NCBI GenBank assembly: GCA_036500205.1
Contig: DASYCK010000167.1
Location: 1 to 64,000 of the forward strand
Direction of reading: 5' to 3'
Length of the DNA stretch: 64,000 nt
Source: DASYCK01 sp036500205
GTDB lineage: Bacteria > Myxococcota_A > Polyangia > Fen-1088
Shown piece by piece: positions 7,864 through 16,320 of the stretch (the first letter of the stretch is position 1; the number at the start of each line of letters is the position of its first letter). Position numbers and translations under genes: made by a program. A model generated the notes under the pieces. That model did no database searches and was not told where the DNA came from. It saw only the letters and a list, made by a program, of their open reading frames with translations.

Positions 7864-8985
7864 TCAGGGGCCGGCCGGATCGTCGTAGCCGAGCAGCGCG
7901 GCCTTCACCACCACGCCTGACGGGGACGGAGCCCCGGTCCAGTCATTGATGATCGCCGGAAACTTGCAGCCGCCAGGAAACCAGGCCCAGGCGGTCCAGC
8001 TTGCGGCGTTGGCGTCGGCGTACTGGATCAGCTCGGCGCTGTAGCCCGTGGCGCAGGTGGCGTCGTTCAGGGCGCCGAACTCGGTGACCACGACGGGATC
8101 GGTCCTGGTCAGGTAGCCCCAGCTGTGGTCCCACATGGTGGGTAACCGGCCGCTGGTGTCGTAAGGATGGGTGGCGTAGGCGATGTTATAGCCGGTCACG
8201 CGGTAGGTCTCGATGCCCGACAGGTCGTAGGCCCAGCCCACGCCACCGATCAACACCAGGTTCTGGGCGCCGGTGCCGCGGATGGTGTCGTAAAGCTGCT
8301 GCATGCCGACCGCCTGGTAGCCGTTGACGGGGCCGCCATCGCGCCAGGTGCTCCAGGAGATGTCGTGCGGCTCGTTGTACAGCTCGAACATCACCCTTCC
8401 ATCGTTCTGGTAGCGCGCGGCGACCTCGGACCAGAACGTCATCGAGTTCAGGTCCGCCATATTCTGCTGACAGCTGGTGGTCTGCGTCGACGTGCAGTTG
8501 CCCAGCACGCCCGCGTCGGACCAGTGCAGGTCCAGGATGACGTCCAGCCCGGCGGTCTCGGCCCACGTCACGGCGTCATCGACGGCGGCCGCGTAGCCGG
8601 GACCGAACTGGGGCGACGCCGACAGCCAGAAGTCCTGGTTCAGGGCGATGCGCACCACGTTGGCGTTCCAGGTCGCCATCAACGCGAAGTCGGCCTGCGA
8701 CAGGTTCTCACCGGTGGTGGACCACTCCAGCGAGGGGCGATCCACGCCGTGCAACAGGTGGGGCCGCCCGGCCGGCGTGCAGATGGTGTTGCCGTTGACG
8801 TAGTAGCCGCCGGGCGCGACCGGCTGCGTCGGCGCGGCGGCGCACCCCGTCCGCGGGTATGGTGGGGGCGGGCCGCCCCCCGGAATGCCGTCAGAATCGG
8901 GCGGCGTGGCTGCGCAACCGGCCGCGCCCAGCAACAACAGCGCCGCCCCGAACGAGGCGCGCGATCGGACATCAACGAAGTTCAC
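7864..8985 (-). CDS. Glycoside hydrolase family 5 (cellulase-like) lipoprotein
   Basis: A 373-residue predicted lipoprotein with Cys24 in the lipobox GAAGC, a short Pro/Gly-rich linker, then a GH5 TIM barrel. Visible family motifs are the RIALNQDFW strand, ILDLHW, the acid/base Glu in FELYNEPHD, the THPYDTSG loop and the nucleophile Glu in VVVTEFGAL, with WTAWAW near the end. The enzymes hydrolyse beta-1,4 glucans, mannans or related polysaccharides; the exact substrate cannot be read. Start: GTG at 8985 with TAGGAG about 5 nt upstream; a longer frame to 9168 has no signal peptide at its start. It probably sits on the cell surface or in the periplasm, which fits a predatory or polymer-degrading lifestyle. 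Confidence 0.85.
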   Translation of the reverse strand: MNFVDVRSRASFGAALLLLGAAGCAATPPDSDGIPGGGPPPPYPRTGCAAAPTQPVAPGGYYVNGNTICTPAGRPHLLHGVDRPSLEWSTTGENLSQADFALMATWNANVVRIALNQDFWLSASPQFGPGYAAAVDDAVTWAETAGLDVILDLHWSDAGVLGNCTSTQTTSCQQNMADLNSMTFWSEVAARYQNDGRVMFELYNEPHDISWSTWRDGGPVNGYQAVGMQQLYDTIRGTGAQNLVLIGGVGWAYDLSGIETYRVTGYNIAYATHPYDTSGRLPTMWDHSWGYLTRTDPVVVTEFGALNDATCATGYSAELIQYADANAASWTAWAWFPGGCKFPAIINDWTGAPSPSGVVVKAALLGYDDPAGP

Positions 8986-9442
8986 GTCTCCTATAGAGTC
9001 GGGATATGGACACGCCGGATCGTTTCTTTTCAGGTTCCGACGGGACGCCCGCGTCGTCGGGTTCCCGCGACGGTTCTTCCGCCGTCTGAACGACGTTCGT
9101 CGACGACCAGGCGCAATCCGCAGGCATCCTGTAGCCAAGTGGAAACGCGCCGAAGGCACCAGGTCCACGGGGTCCTCAGGACCGCCTCGCAGGACGGTCC
9201 TCGGAGAAGCGATAGGTCTCGAAGTAGCACTTGCGGAGCGCGGTCCCGCCCTTGAATACCCACTGAATCGCGTAAGGAAAGCTCACGAAGGGTTGTCCTT
9301 GGTGATGCGGCGTTGGCCCTTATCCCCCACCGCGGGATCCGGGGGCCCGGGAAATGCCCGCGCCTTGCGTCGCTGGGGGGGGAATGACCCTGAACACCCG
9401 AGCAAGATCGACGAGGAATCACCGCTTGGGCAGGATGTGGAT
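8986..9442. other. 457-bp region with no intact gene
   Basis: The interval between the GH5 start and the DUF1801 gene contains a short degraded toxin-gene fragment (9176-9286, minus) and otherwise nothing I can support. Two nested inverted repeats lie at the broken end of the fragment: GGTCCTCAGGACC (9170-9182) and AGGACCG...CGGTCCT around 9178-9201. Long open frames here overlap on both strands and lack family-like sequence. Confidence 0.6.
9176..9286 (-). pseudogene. Remnant of an AbiEii/AbiGii-type nucleotidyltransferase toxin gene
   Basis: Reading the minus strand from a GTG at 9286 gives VSFPYAIQ, then WVFKGGTALRKC and YFETYRFSED, then a stop at 9176-9178 after six more unrelated residues. 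FKGGTALxKxYF...RFSED is the nucleotidyltransferase signature of the AbiEii/AbiGii toxin family (MNT fold; Gly-Gly-Thr and the start of the SEDLDF motif). An intact protein would continue LDF and run for over 200 residues. Only about 30 residues survive, so this is debris of a toxin-antitoxin or abortive-infection gene. No antitoxin (AbiEi) is visible. The break coincides with inverted repeats. Confidence 0.55.
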
Positions 9443-10006
9443 ATGGAGATGGCCTATCGTGAGCAGTGGCAAGCGGAGATCCAGGAACTGCGCCGCGTGC
9501 TGGCCGGCTTTCCGATGGAGGAGGAGCGCAAGTGGGGCAAGCCCACCTACACGGTGGATGGGAAGAACATCGTCATCATCCAGGGATTCAAGGAATACTT
9601 CGCGCTGGGCTTCTTTCGGGGCGCCCTGCTGAAGGACCCCAAGAAGGTGCTGGTGCAACTGGGTCAGATACACGCCGGGCGCGTGATGAGGTTCCGCAGC
9701 TTGAAAGAGGTCCAGGCGCGGGCGGCGACGATAAAGGCCTACGTGCGCGAGGCCATCGCGATCGGGAAGGCCGGGCTACGAATGGCGCCGAAGAAGACGT
9801 CGGACTATCCGGTTCCGGAGGAGCTGACGGAGCGGTTTCGCAAGGACAGGCGTTTCAAGCGCGCCTTCGTAGCGCTGACGCCTGGCCGGCAGAGGAGCTA
9901 CCTTTATCACTTCGGCACGGCCAAGCAGTCCGCGACGCGGGTGGCGCGGATTGACAAGGCGATGCCCGCGATCTTCGAAGGCAAAGGCTTCCTGGAAAGG
10001 CGCTAG
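9443..10006 (+). CDS. DUF1801 / YdeI-like protein
   Basis: The 187-residue product matches the YdeI/DUF1801 family: an early W/E-rich helix, EERKWGKPTYTVDGKNIVII with the conserved WGKPTY core, GFKEYFALGFFRGALLKDP, then a C-terminal segment (ELTERFRKDRRFKRAFVALTPGRQRSYLYHF) typical of the YdeI extension. Relatives have been linked to peptide resistance (YdeI in Bacillus) and to iron-chaperone-like roles, but activity is not established. It is probably cytoplasmic. Start: the first Met of MEMAYREQWQ; GTG at 9437 is an alternative. The stop lies inside a 13-bp tandem duplication. It is convergent with the DUF4336-like gene, 26 nt away. Confidence 0.78.
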   Translation: MEMAYREQWQAEIQELRRVLAGFPMEEERKWGKPTYTVDGKNIVIIQGFKEYFALGFFRGALLKDPKKVLVQLGQIHAGRVMRFRSLKEVQARAATIKAYVREAIAIGKAGLRMAPKKTSDYPVPEELTERFRKDRRFKRAFVALTPGRQRSYLYHFGTAKQSATRVARIDKAMPAIFEGKGFLERR

Positions 10007-10022
10007 CCCAAGGCGCTAGCCC
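9997..10022. repeat. 13-bp tandem duplication across a stop codon
   Basis: AAGGCGCTAGCCC occurs twice head to tail (9997-10009 and 10010-10022). The first copy carries the TAG stop of the DUF1801 gene. It looks like a recent replication slippage. Confidence 0.85.
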
Positions 10023-10032
10023 TTCACGATCG

Positions 10033-10758
10033 TCAGGCGCGCAGCTCGTCGGCGATGCGCGACAAAACCCCGGACGGGGCTTCCGTGATGATCTCTCCGT
10101 GCGAGATGATCACGCGCTTCAGTCGCGGCAGATGAGCCCAGTCGTCCAGTTGCGCCGCCACCGCCACCTTGTCCTTCACTTCCCGCATCTTTATGGGAGT
10201 GGGGATGTGCGGCTCTTGCCCGGTCATGCCGATGGTCTTGAACAGCCAGCCCATGACCCCGGGGCGGTCCATCAGGTCGAAGATCAGATCATTCATCACC
10301 AGCGTCGTGCCGCTGTTCCGCTCGATCAGCAAGGCCCCTTCCTTCTCGTTCGTGCCGGGGACGGCCAGGAAGCGAACCGATGGGTCGCCGAAGTCCATCT
10401 CCGTGGCGTCGACGTGAACCACCTCCTCGACCTTCCTTCGGGCGCCCGCGGGCGCGATGACCGCCAGCGACGGATAGCGTTGCTTCCAGGACTTCGCGTC
10501 CATGCGGTGGATGTCGCCCGGAACGATCAGATACGCCGGCGCACCATATTCTTCGAGCGCGCTCATCTCGTCTTCGTCCAGTGCAATGGCGCTGTAGATG
10601 ACCAGCCGGCCGTCACGCAGACGGACCACGGTCATGCGGCGAGGAACCTCGCCCATGGGCGGCATCTGTAACAGCCCGGTAACCGACAGCAAGCCATCGT
10701 CCACGCGCTGAAGCTTTCCGTGCGGCAGGACGGTCCATTCCTTGAACGGTTTTGCCAT
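10033..10758 (-). CDS. DUF4336-like, metallo-hydrolase-related protein
   Basis: A 241-residue protein with the general plan of DUF4336 proteins, which resemble degenerate metallo-beta-lactamase folds: RMTVVRLRDGRLVIYSAIALDEDEMSALEEYG, then PAYLIVPGDIHRMDAKSWKQRYP, and a late RVIISHGEII strand. The usual HxHxDH zinc motif is replaced by PGDIHRMD, so metal binding or hydrolysis is uncertain. No signal peptide. Start at 10758: MAKPFKEWTV preceded by AGGAGG about 5 nt upstream, better than the longer frame from 10794. The gene is divergent from the short fragment at 10812. Substrate unknown. Confidence 0.65.
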   Translation of the reverse strand: MAKPFKEWTVLPHGKLQRVDDGLLSVTGLLQMPPMGEVPRRMTVVRLRDGRLVIYSAIALDEDEMSALEEYGAPAYLIVPGDIHRMDAKSWKQRYPSLAVIAPAGARRKVEEVVHVDATEMDFGDPSVRFLAVPGTNEKEGALLIERNSGTTLVMNDLIFDLMDRPGVMGWLFKTIGMTGQEPHIPTPIKMREVKDKVAVAAQLDDWAHLPRLKRVIISHGEIITEAPSGVLSRIADELRA

Positions 10759-10811
10759 GATTCCTCCTGGCTCGGAACCAGCAGCAAGCGGCAAGCCATC
10801 GAGGAGACGCC

Positions 10812-10962
10812 ATGACCAAGACTCTGCCCGGCGTCGTGGTGCGCGGCGACGTCACGGTCGAATGGCTGAAGGGCGAGCACTTCCTGCTCCACCACACCCG
10901 CACCGAGCATCCCGACTTCCCGGACGCGACGTCGATCCTCGGGATCACCGACCAGGATCGCG
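10812..10962 (+). pseudogene. Fragment of a DUF1579-like small-molecule-binding protein
   Basis: About 50 codons from the ATG at 10812 read like the middle of a widespread lipocalin-like family: VTVEWLKGEHFLLHHTRTEH and HPDFPDATSILGITDQDR correspond to the conserved (Y/V)EWLxGxxFLLxxxxxxHPDFPDxxxIIG core. The expected N-terminal strands and the C-terminal half are missing; after DQDR the frame continues with unrelated Arg/Ala-rich sequence to 11288, deep inside the opposite-strand gene. I therefore read it as a truncated relic rather than a working 158-residue gene. A short functional protein is possible but unlikely. Confidence 0.45.
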
Positions 10963-11034
10963 TGCACGCATCACCGGAGGCTGCGCTCAGTGGCCGTCGT
11001 CGTGAAGACACTGCGGCTCGTTTTCAGCAGCCTG

Positions 11035-13260
11035 TCAGGCCGCCTTCGTCGCAAGCACGTCGGGCGGAAGTCCCACGGCGCGTGGCGGGGGCTCGCGGCG
11101 AAAGCGCGCGGTCAAGATCGATTCGAGCAGCAAGAAGGCGATCAGCGCGCCCCCCAGCACGTGCCACAGCTCGAGGTGCCGAAGCGGCGCGTTCCCCACG
11201 GCGGCGTTCCCCGGGCCCTGCCGATCGGGACGCTGGGCGTCCAGGAGGATCGCCGGGTCTGATTCGCGAACGTCCAGATTGGCGATGAACGCCTCGCCGG
11301 GGCGGTCGACCCAGGCGCCGTTATTCCGATAGGCTCGCACGCGGTAGGTGCCCACCTGATCGGTGTCGCGGAACACCACCACGCGGCTGGCGCGACTGCC
11401 GCCGCCCGGCGGCTTGGCGCCCGGATCGGAGGGGGCATCGGGGATCAGCGCCCGCACGTCGCCGCTCGGCTTCGTGATCTCGATGCGGCGATCCTCGGCG
11501 GCGCAGCGGATCTCGCGGGAGGCGCCGATGATGAGCGTGCCGATGGCGTCGCCCGACGGCGCACCGGCCAGCCGTCGCGCCGCCTCCTGGATCAGCGGGA
11601 GAAACCCGGGACGGATGGGAAGGTCGGTCCACTCCCGATCGACCGTGGTCGTCAGCAGCAGCACCCGACCGGCGCCGATCTCGGCCTCGACGAGCGCCGG
11701 GGCGCCCGTCTCGTACCGCAGGATCACGTGGCGCGTGCCGTCGCTCGGGCTCGGCTCGAGCAGCTCGTATTGAAAGAAGCGCGCGGAGGCCAGCCCCTCG
11801 CCGCCCGCCGTGAAGCCGGCCAGCAGCGGGTGTCGCCTGTCGATCGGACCGAGGCGCTCGGCCGGGCGGGTGTCGACCGTCTCGCCGTCCTGCGTGCCGG
11901 GGCGCGCGGCGGCGGTGCGCCGCAGCCCCAGCGGCTGGGGCAGGATCTTGTGCAGCCGCTGATTCCAGACGTCCGCGTCGACCTTGTCGCCGACGGAGAT
12001 GAACACACCACCGCCCCCCTCCACGTAGCGCACCAGCGCGGCGGCGGCCGCGTCGTTGGGGCGGGCCACGTTCGCCAGGAAGACGGCGGCGTAGTCGCCC
12101 AGGTTCCGTGCGGCCAGCTCGTCCGGCAGGGCCACCTGGACCTGAAAGTGGCTCCCGCCGGCGCGCAAGGCCGCCTCGAGGAAGAACACCTCGTCCTCGT
12201 TCCGCACGGTGCGTGGATCGCCATCGACCACCAGGATGCGCAGCCCGCGCGAGATCTCGACCCGGGTGCGGCGCGTGTCGTCGAGCGGAAACCGATCGGG
12301 CTCGAGGGCCACCTCGATCTCGTGCGCGGCCGCGCCGGCCGTCCCCCCGAGCGGAAACGAATGCAGGAAGCGCTTGTGGATGCGCGCCCCCGGCGCGATG
12401 TCGACGAAGCCGCGCCCCACCTCGTCGCCGTCGACGCGCAGGGCGACCGCGAGATGGGAGGCGGGGCGCGCCGAGAAGTTCGCGATCTCGGCCACCACGG
12501 CCAGGCCCTGGGCGCCCAGATCGGGCGCCGGCGTGGCCGTCAGGTCGGTGATGGCGCGGTTGTCCCACTGCTCGGTGGCCCCCACCGGTACCACCGTGAC
12601 GCTGACGTCGGCGGGCGCCGGCGTCGCTTCACTGGCGAAGCCGCTCGCTTGCAGATCGGTGACCAGATAGATGTGCCGCTCGCCGTGCGCCCCGGCGCGC
12701 GCCACCTGGGCCGCCCGCCCCAGCGCAGCCGACAGATCCGCGCGTCGCGCCGACACCTTCACCGCGTCGAGCGCGGCCAGCAGCCGGCTCCGATCACTGG
12801 ACGGCTCGGCCACGGGCGAGGGGCTCCCCTCGCAGCCGAGCAACAGCGCGACGTCGGATTCGGGCGCCATGTTTTCCAGCAACGCGCGGGTGCGGCCCCG
12901 CGCCGCCTCGAACAGCGTGCTGCCGGTCAGCGGCCCGGTGCGCCGCTGCAGGCTGGCCGAGTCGTCGAGGATCACGACGGCGGTCTGTGGCCGACCCGTC
13001 GACGCGGGCAGATCCGACCGGACCTCCGTGAACGGGCGCGCGAACAGCAGCGGTAACGCGGCGGCCACGGCGGTGCGCACGATCAAGAGCAGGACGTCAC
13101 GCAGCCGCCGCCGCGCCGCCACCTCTCGTTCGGCGCGGAGCAAGAGCTGGATGGCCGCGAACGGGAGCGGGTTCGCGCGCCGCCTCCCCAGGCGATGGAC
13201 GTACCAGGGCAGGAAGGCGGCCAGCAGGCCGAGCAGCAGGGAAGGGGCGAGAAAGCGCAT
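11035..13260 (-). CDS. BatA/VWA-domain membrane protein
   Basis: A 741-residue membrane protein. It opens with the BatA N-terminal domain: a hydrophobic segment (SLLLGLLAAFLPWYVH), the HRLGRRRANPLPFAAIQLLL motif and a second membrane helix (RDVLLLIVRTAVAAALPLLF). A von Willebrand A domain follows, with the MIDAS-type DDSAS motif in AVVILDDSASLQ. The middle contains a CARDB-like beta-domain and a glutamine-amidotransferase-like region (DYAAVFLANVARP, VRYVEGGGGVFISVGDKVDADVWN), and the C-terminus has a final helix (LWHVLGGALIAFLLLESI) with a basic tail. Relatives are usually encoded beside a MoxR ATPase and a DUF58 protein; neither is here. A role in envelope stress or assembly is inferred from family context only. 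The start at 13260 lacks a clear ribosome-binding site. Confidence 0.82.
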   Translation of the reverse strand: MRFLAPSLLLGLLAAFLPWYVHRLGRRRANPLPFAAIQLLLRAEREVAARRRLRDVLLLIVRTAVAAALPLLFARPFTEVRSDLPASTGRPQTAVVILDDSASLQRRTGPLTGSTLFEAARGRTRALLENMAPESDVALLLGCEGSPSPVAEPSSDRSRLLAALDAVKVSARRADLSAALGRAAQVARAGAHGERHIYLVTDLQASGFASEATPAPADVSVTVVPVGATEQWDNRAITDLTATPAPDLGAQGLAVVAEIANFSARPASHLAVALRVDGDEVGRGFVDIAPGARIHKRFLHSFPLGGTAGAAAHEIEVALEPDRFPLDDTRRTRVEISRGLRILVVDGDPRTVRNEDEVFFLEAALRAGGSHFQVQVALPDELAARNLGDYAAVFLANVARPNDAAAAALVRYVEGGGGVFISVGDKVDADVWNQRLHKILPQPLGLRRTAAARPGTQDGETVDTRPAERLGPIDRRHPLLAGFTAGGEGLASARFFQYELLEPSPSDGTRHVILRYETGAPALVEAEIGAGRVLLLTTTVDREWTDLPIRPGFLPLIQEAARRLAGAPSGDAIGTLIIGASREIRCAAEDRRIEITKPSGDVRALIPDAPSDPGAKPPGGGSRASRVVVFRDTDQVGTYRVRAYRNNGAWVDRPGEAFIANLDVRESDPAILLDAQRPDRQGPGNAAVGNAPLRHLELWHVLGGALIAFLLLESILTARFRREPPPRAVGLPPDVLATKAA

Positions 13261-13394
13261 GGGCGGTCCGTCGGTGCGGCCAGATTAGCGCAGTCCGGCG
13301 ATTCTCACAGTAAGCCAACTTTCGTGAGATCGCAGACGAAATAACACCGCCGCGTTCTTGAAAGCCAGATCTAGACATGTAACGTTAAGTCCTG

Positions 13395-15197
13395 ATGTCC
13401 AAGACACTTTTCGTAACTTTTGCGATGTGTGCAATGGTTGCGTGCTCGAAGAGTGGGCAGGGCGGTGGGACAGGCAGTGGGGGCTCTTCGGGGACGGGAG
13501 GGGCCACCTCGTCGGGGTCGGGCGGCGGCACCGGAACGGGCGGCGGCACTGGCACCGGCGGACGCATCGGCACGGGCGGCAGCAACGGGACCGGCGGACG
13601 CACCGGTACGGGGGGCACCACCGGCTCCGGGGGGATAACGGGTACAGGCGGAACGTCGAACGGGACTGGCGGCGGCTCGCCCCCCTCGGGAGACGCCTCG
13701 GTCTTGCAGCGCAACAATCATCTGTCGCGCGACGGTCACTACCAGCAGCCGATGTTGACGAAGGACGCCGTGACGGCGACCAGCAACACCACCATGGACG
13801 CGATGGTCACGTTCACGGGCGCTGTCTGGGCGTCGCCCCTCTATGTCGAGAACGGCCCCGGCGGAAAGGGAATTTTCATCGTCGCCACCACCGGCAACGA
13901 CGTCATCGCCCTGGACGAGACCGACGGTCACGTCGTCTGGAAGACGAACATAGGCAGCTCCCCCACCGCCAATCAGGCGACGGGCACGCGGTGTGGCAAC
14001 ATTCACCCGCTGGGAATCGTCGGCACCCCGGTCATCGACGCGTCCTCCTCGGTCCGCCGCCTCTACGTGGCCGGTGCCATCGGGACGACATCGATCACGG
14101 GGCACCAGATCCATGCGCTGTCGCTCGACGACGGCACGGACGTGAAGACGGACGGCTGGCCCATCGACGTGACGAAGCTCAGCGCTGGCTCGCTCGCCTT
14201 CTCGACGGCGGTCTCCTACCAGAATCAGCGCGCGGCCCTCTCGCTGGTCGGCGGCATCCTGTATGTCGCGTACGGCGGGCACAGCGGAGACTGCGGCGCC
14301 TACCACGGCTGGGTGATCGCGGTCGACACGGCGGATCCGACGAAGGTAGGGACCTGGGCCACGTCGGGCGCCGGCGAGGCGATCTGGGCGGCGGGGGGGC
14401 TCCCCTCGGACGGCACCAACGTGTTCGCGGTCACCGGCAACAACACCGCCGCGACGGCGCCCACCAGCCACTTCGACAGCGAGGAGGTCGTTCGCTTCAC
14501 AGGCATGGCGAGCTTCGACAAGTCGTCGAACCAGAACTACTTCTATCCGACGCGCTGGCAGACGATGGACGGCTCGAACGACTACGACTTCGGGTCGAGC
14601 AACGCGCTCTATCTCGAGGTTCCGGGCGCCACCCCTTCGACCCTCGTGGTCGCCATCGCGAAGGACGGCCACCTGTACCTGCTCGACAGCAAGAACCTGG
14701 GTGGCCTGGGGGGACAGGCGGTCGACTTCTTGGTGGCGGGGCCGACCGAGGGGATGCTGATCCGCACGGTGCCCGCGGCGTACACGAACGGCGCGGGGGC
14801 GCACGTGCTCCTGACCACCGAGTCGTCCGGCATCTGCCCGAACGGCGTGCCGACCGTGATGCCGGGCGGGCAGAAGGGGCGCGTGCTGATGTCGTTGCTG
14901 ATCCCGCCGGGCTCGCCGCCCGTCCCGACCGTCGAGTGGTGCGCGGCCATGACCGCGTCGCCAGGCACGAGCTCCGCGCCGACGCCGATCGTGACGACGA
15001 GCGACGATCAGAACGATCCCCTCATCTGGACCATGAACGGCGGCGTGTTGATGGGGTACGACGCGGGCAGCGGCGCGACGGTGTTCACCAGCGCCGACAC
15101 CTGCCCGAACATTCACCCCTGGACCTCGCCGATCGCGGTCAAGGGGCGCATCGTGGTGGCCGGCGACGGAAACTTCTGTTCGTGGAGCCCGCACTGA
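13395..15197 (+). CDS. PQQ-like beta-propeller lipoprotein with long Gly-rich linker
   Basis: A 600-residue predicted lipoprotein. Cys17 follows AMVA in the lipobox; residues about 20-97 are a linker built almost only of Gly, Ser, Thr with repeated GTGG units, a common feature of myxobacterial surface lipoproteins. The main domain resembles PQQ/outer-membrane assembly-type beta-propellers: repeats with GIFIVATTGNDVIALDETDG and HVVWKTNIG, YHGWVIAVDTADPTKVGTW and LVVAIAKDGHLYLLDSKNLG. There is no visible PQQ-ligand set to claim alcohol dehydrogenase activity. Upstream (13302-13328) lies an inverted pair TCTCAC/GTGAGA that could be an operator. The start codon has only a weak ribosome-binding site; the downstream methyltransferase begins 44 nt later on the same strand. 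Confidence 0.78.
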   Translation: MSKTLFVTFAMCAMVACSKSGQGGGTGSGGSSGTGGATSSGSGGGTGTGGGTGTGGRIGTGGSNGTGGRTGTGGTTGSGGITGTGGTSNGTGGGSPPSGDASVLQRNNHLSRDGHYQQPMLTKDAVTATSNTTMDAMVTFTGAVWASPLYVENGPGGKGIFIVATTGNDVIALDETDGHVVWKTNIGSSPTANQATGTRCGNIHPLGIVGTPVIDASSSVRRLYVAGAIGTTSITGHQIHALSLDDGTDVKTDGWPIDVTKLSAGSLAFSTAVSYQNQRAALSLVGGILYVAYGGHSGDCGAYHGWVIAVDTADPTKVGTWATSGAGEAIWAAGGLPSDGTNVFAVTGNNTAATAPTSHFDSEEVVRFTGMASFDKSSNQNYFYPTRWQTMDGSNDYDFGSSNALYLEVPGATPSTLVVAIAKDGHLYLLDSKNLGGLGGQAVDFLVAGPTEGMLIRTVPAAYTNGAGAHVLLTTESSGICPNGVPTVMPGGQKGRVLMSLLIPPGSPPVPTVEWCAAMTASPGTSSAPTPIVTTSDDQNDPLIWTMNGGVLMGYDAGSGATVFTSADTCPNIHPWTSPIAVKGRIVVAGDGNFCSWSPH

Positions 15198-15241
15198 GCG
15201 ACCGGCTGGACGCCATCGCGTTTCTCCGCTAGGCGGGTGAG

Positions 15242-16249
15242 GTGAGTGACGGCGCCCGCTCCGAGACCCTGCGACGGCTGCTGTCGGCGCGGGCCGCCCT
15301 GGGGGATTCCGGGAGCCACGCCACCGACTGCGTGCGGCTCTCCGTCGGCCTCGGCGACGGCCTGCCGGGGCTGCTCGTCGACCGGTGTGGACCGCTCGTC
15401 GTGGTGGTGGACTACCTGGGCGCGGCGGAGGGCGGCCTCGGGGCCGAGGCGCTCCTCGCGGTCGTGCGGGGGGCTTTCCCCGACCATCACGTCGTGGCGA
15501 AGGCGCGCGCGTCGTCCGACGGCACCAACAAGTTCGAGACCGTCGTGCGCCCCGGAGCGGCCGCCCCCCCGCTGATCGCCGTCGAACGCGGTTTGAAGTT
15601 CGAGCTCGGCACCGATCCGGCTCACGACTTCGGCCTCTACCTCGACGCCGCCAAGGCCCGCCTGTTCGTGCGCGGGGCGGCGCGCGGCCAGCGCGTGCTG
15701 AACCTGTTCTCGTACACGGGGGCCTTCGGCGTCGCCGCGGCGGCGGGAGGAGCGCTCGACGTCGCCAACGTCGATCCCAACCGCGACTATCTGGCCTGGT
15801 CGCTGCGCAACGCCGCGCTCAACGGCGTGAGCATGCGGGTGCTGCCGGACACGGCGCAGGCTCACCTGGCGAGACATCTGCGGCGGCTGGCGCGCAAGCC
15901 GGAGCATGCCAGCTACGACCTCGTCATCGTCGATCCGCCTGCCTTCGGGGTGGGGCGCGGCAACGAGCGCGTGCTGCGGCTGCTGTGGCCGGAGCTGTTC
16001 GCGAGCCTGCGCGCCATGGCCCCGCGGCAGCTCGTGCTGATGTCGAACGACAAGGCCTTCCGGTCGCGGCAGAGCTTCGAGGAGCTGGTGACGGCGCAGC
16101 TCGGAGATCGCTATCGCTTCCAGCGTCTCGGCACCCACCTGACGCCCGAGGATCTCGTCGCCGAGCAGCCAGCGCTCGCCTTTCGCCCAGGCGTGGACGA
16201 TCCTCACTACGTCGAGCCCACTGTCCTGGTGGGCACCGTTCTGGCCTGA
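15242..16249 (+). CDS. Class I SAM-dependent rRNA methyltransferase, RlmI-like
   Basis: The 335-residue protein has the catalytic half of the RlmI/RlmL(K) 23S rRNA cytosine/guanine methyltransferases: an N-terminal RNA-binding-like region (VRLSVGLGDGLPGLLVDRCG), FGLYLDAAKAR, SAM-binding motif I NLFSYTGAFGVAAA, the acidic motif NVDPNRDYLAWSLRNAALNG and motif IV DLVIVDPPAFG. The usual N-terminal PUA domain of RlmI is mostly absent or reduced. Target base and position cannot be told from sequence. GTG start at 15242, preceded by GGCGGGTGAG; no alternative upstream Met. Probably cytoplasmic and independent of its neighbours in function. Confidence 0.8.
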   Translation: MSDGARSETLRRLLSARAALGDSGSHATDCVRLSVGLGDGLPGLLVDRCGPLVVVVDYLGAAEGGLGAEALLAVVRGAFPDHHVVAKARASSDGTNKFETVVRPGAAAPPLIAVERGLKFELGTDPAHDFGLYLDAAKARLFVRGAARGQRVLNLFSYTGAFGVAAAAGGALDVANVDPNRDYLAWSLRNAALNGVSMRVLPDTAQAHLARHLRRLARKPEHASYDLVIVDPPAFGVGRGNERVLRLLWPELFASLRAMAPRQLVLMSNDKAFRSRQSFEELVTAQLGDRYRFQRLGTHLTPEDLVAEQPALAFRPGVDDPHYVEPTVLVGTVLA

Positions 16250-16320
16250 GCGATCTGGTGGCGGCCACGCCTCCGCCGTGTTGACATAGGGGCGCCCATC
16301 GGCGATTCGACGCGCAGATC

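Noticed and set aside
9132..9145. TAGCCAAGTGG, which resembles part of a tRNA D-arm
   Set aside because: No acceptor stem, anticodon arm or T-arm can be folded around it, and the DNA is part of the toxin-gene remnant region.
10812..11288. Reading 10812-11288 as an intact 158-residue gene
   Set aside because: Family-like sequence stops after about 50 codons, and the rest runs over 250 nt into the opposite-strand BatA gene.
13358..15232. A 624-codon frame overlapping the PQQ-propeller gene
   Set aside because: It is an Arg/His/Gly-rich alternative frame; the 13395-15197 frame has a lipobox and propeller repeats.
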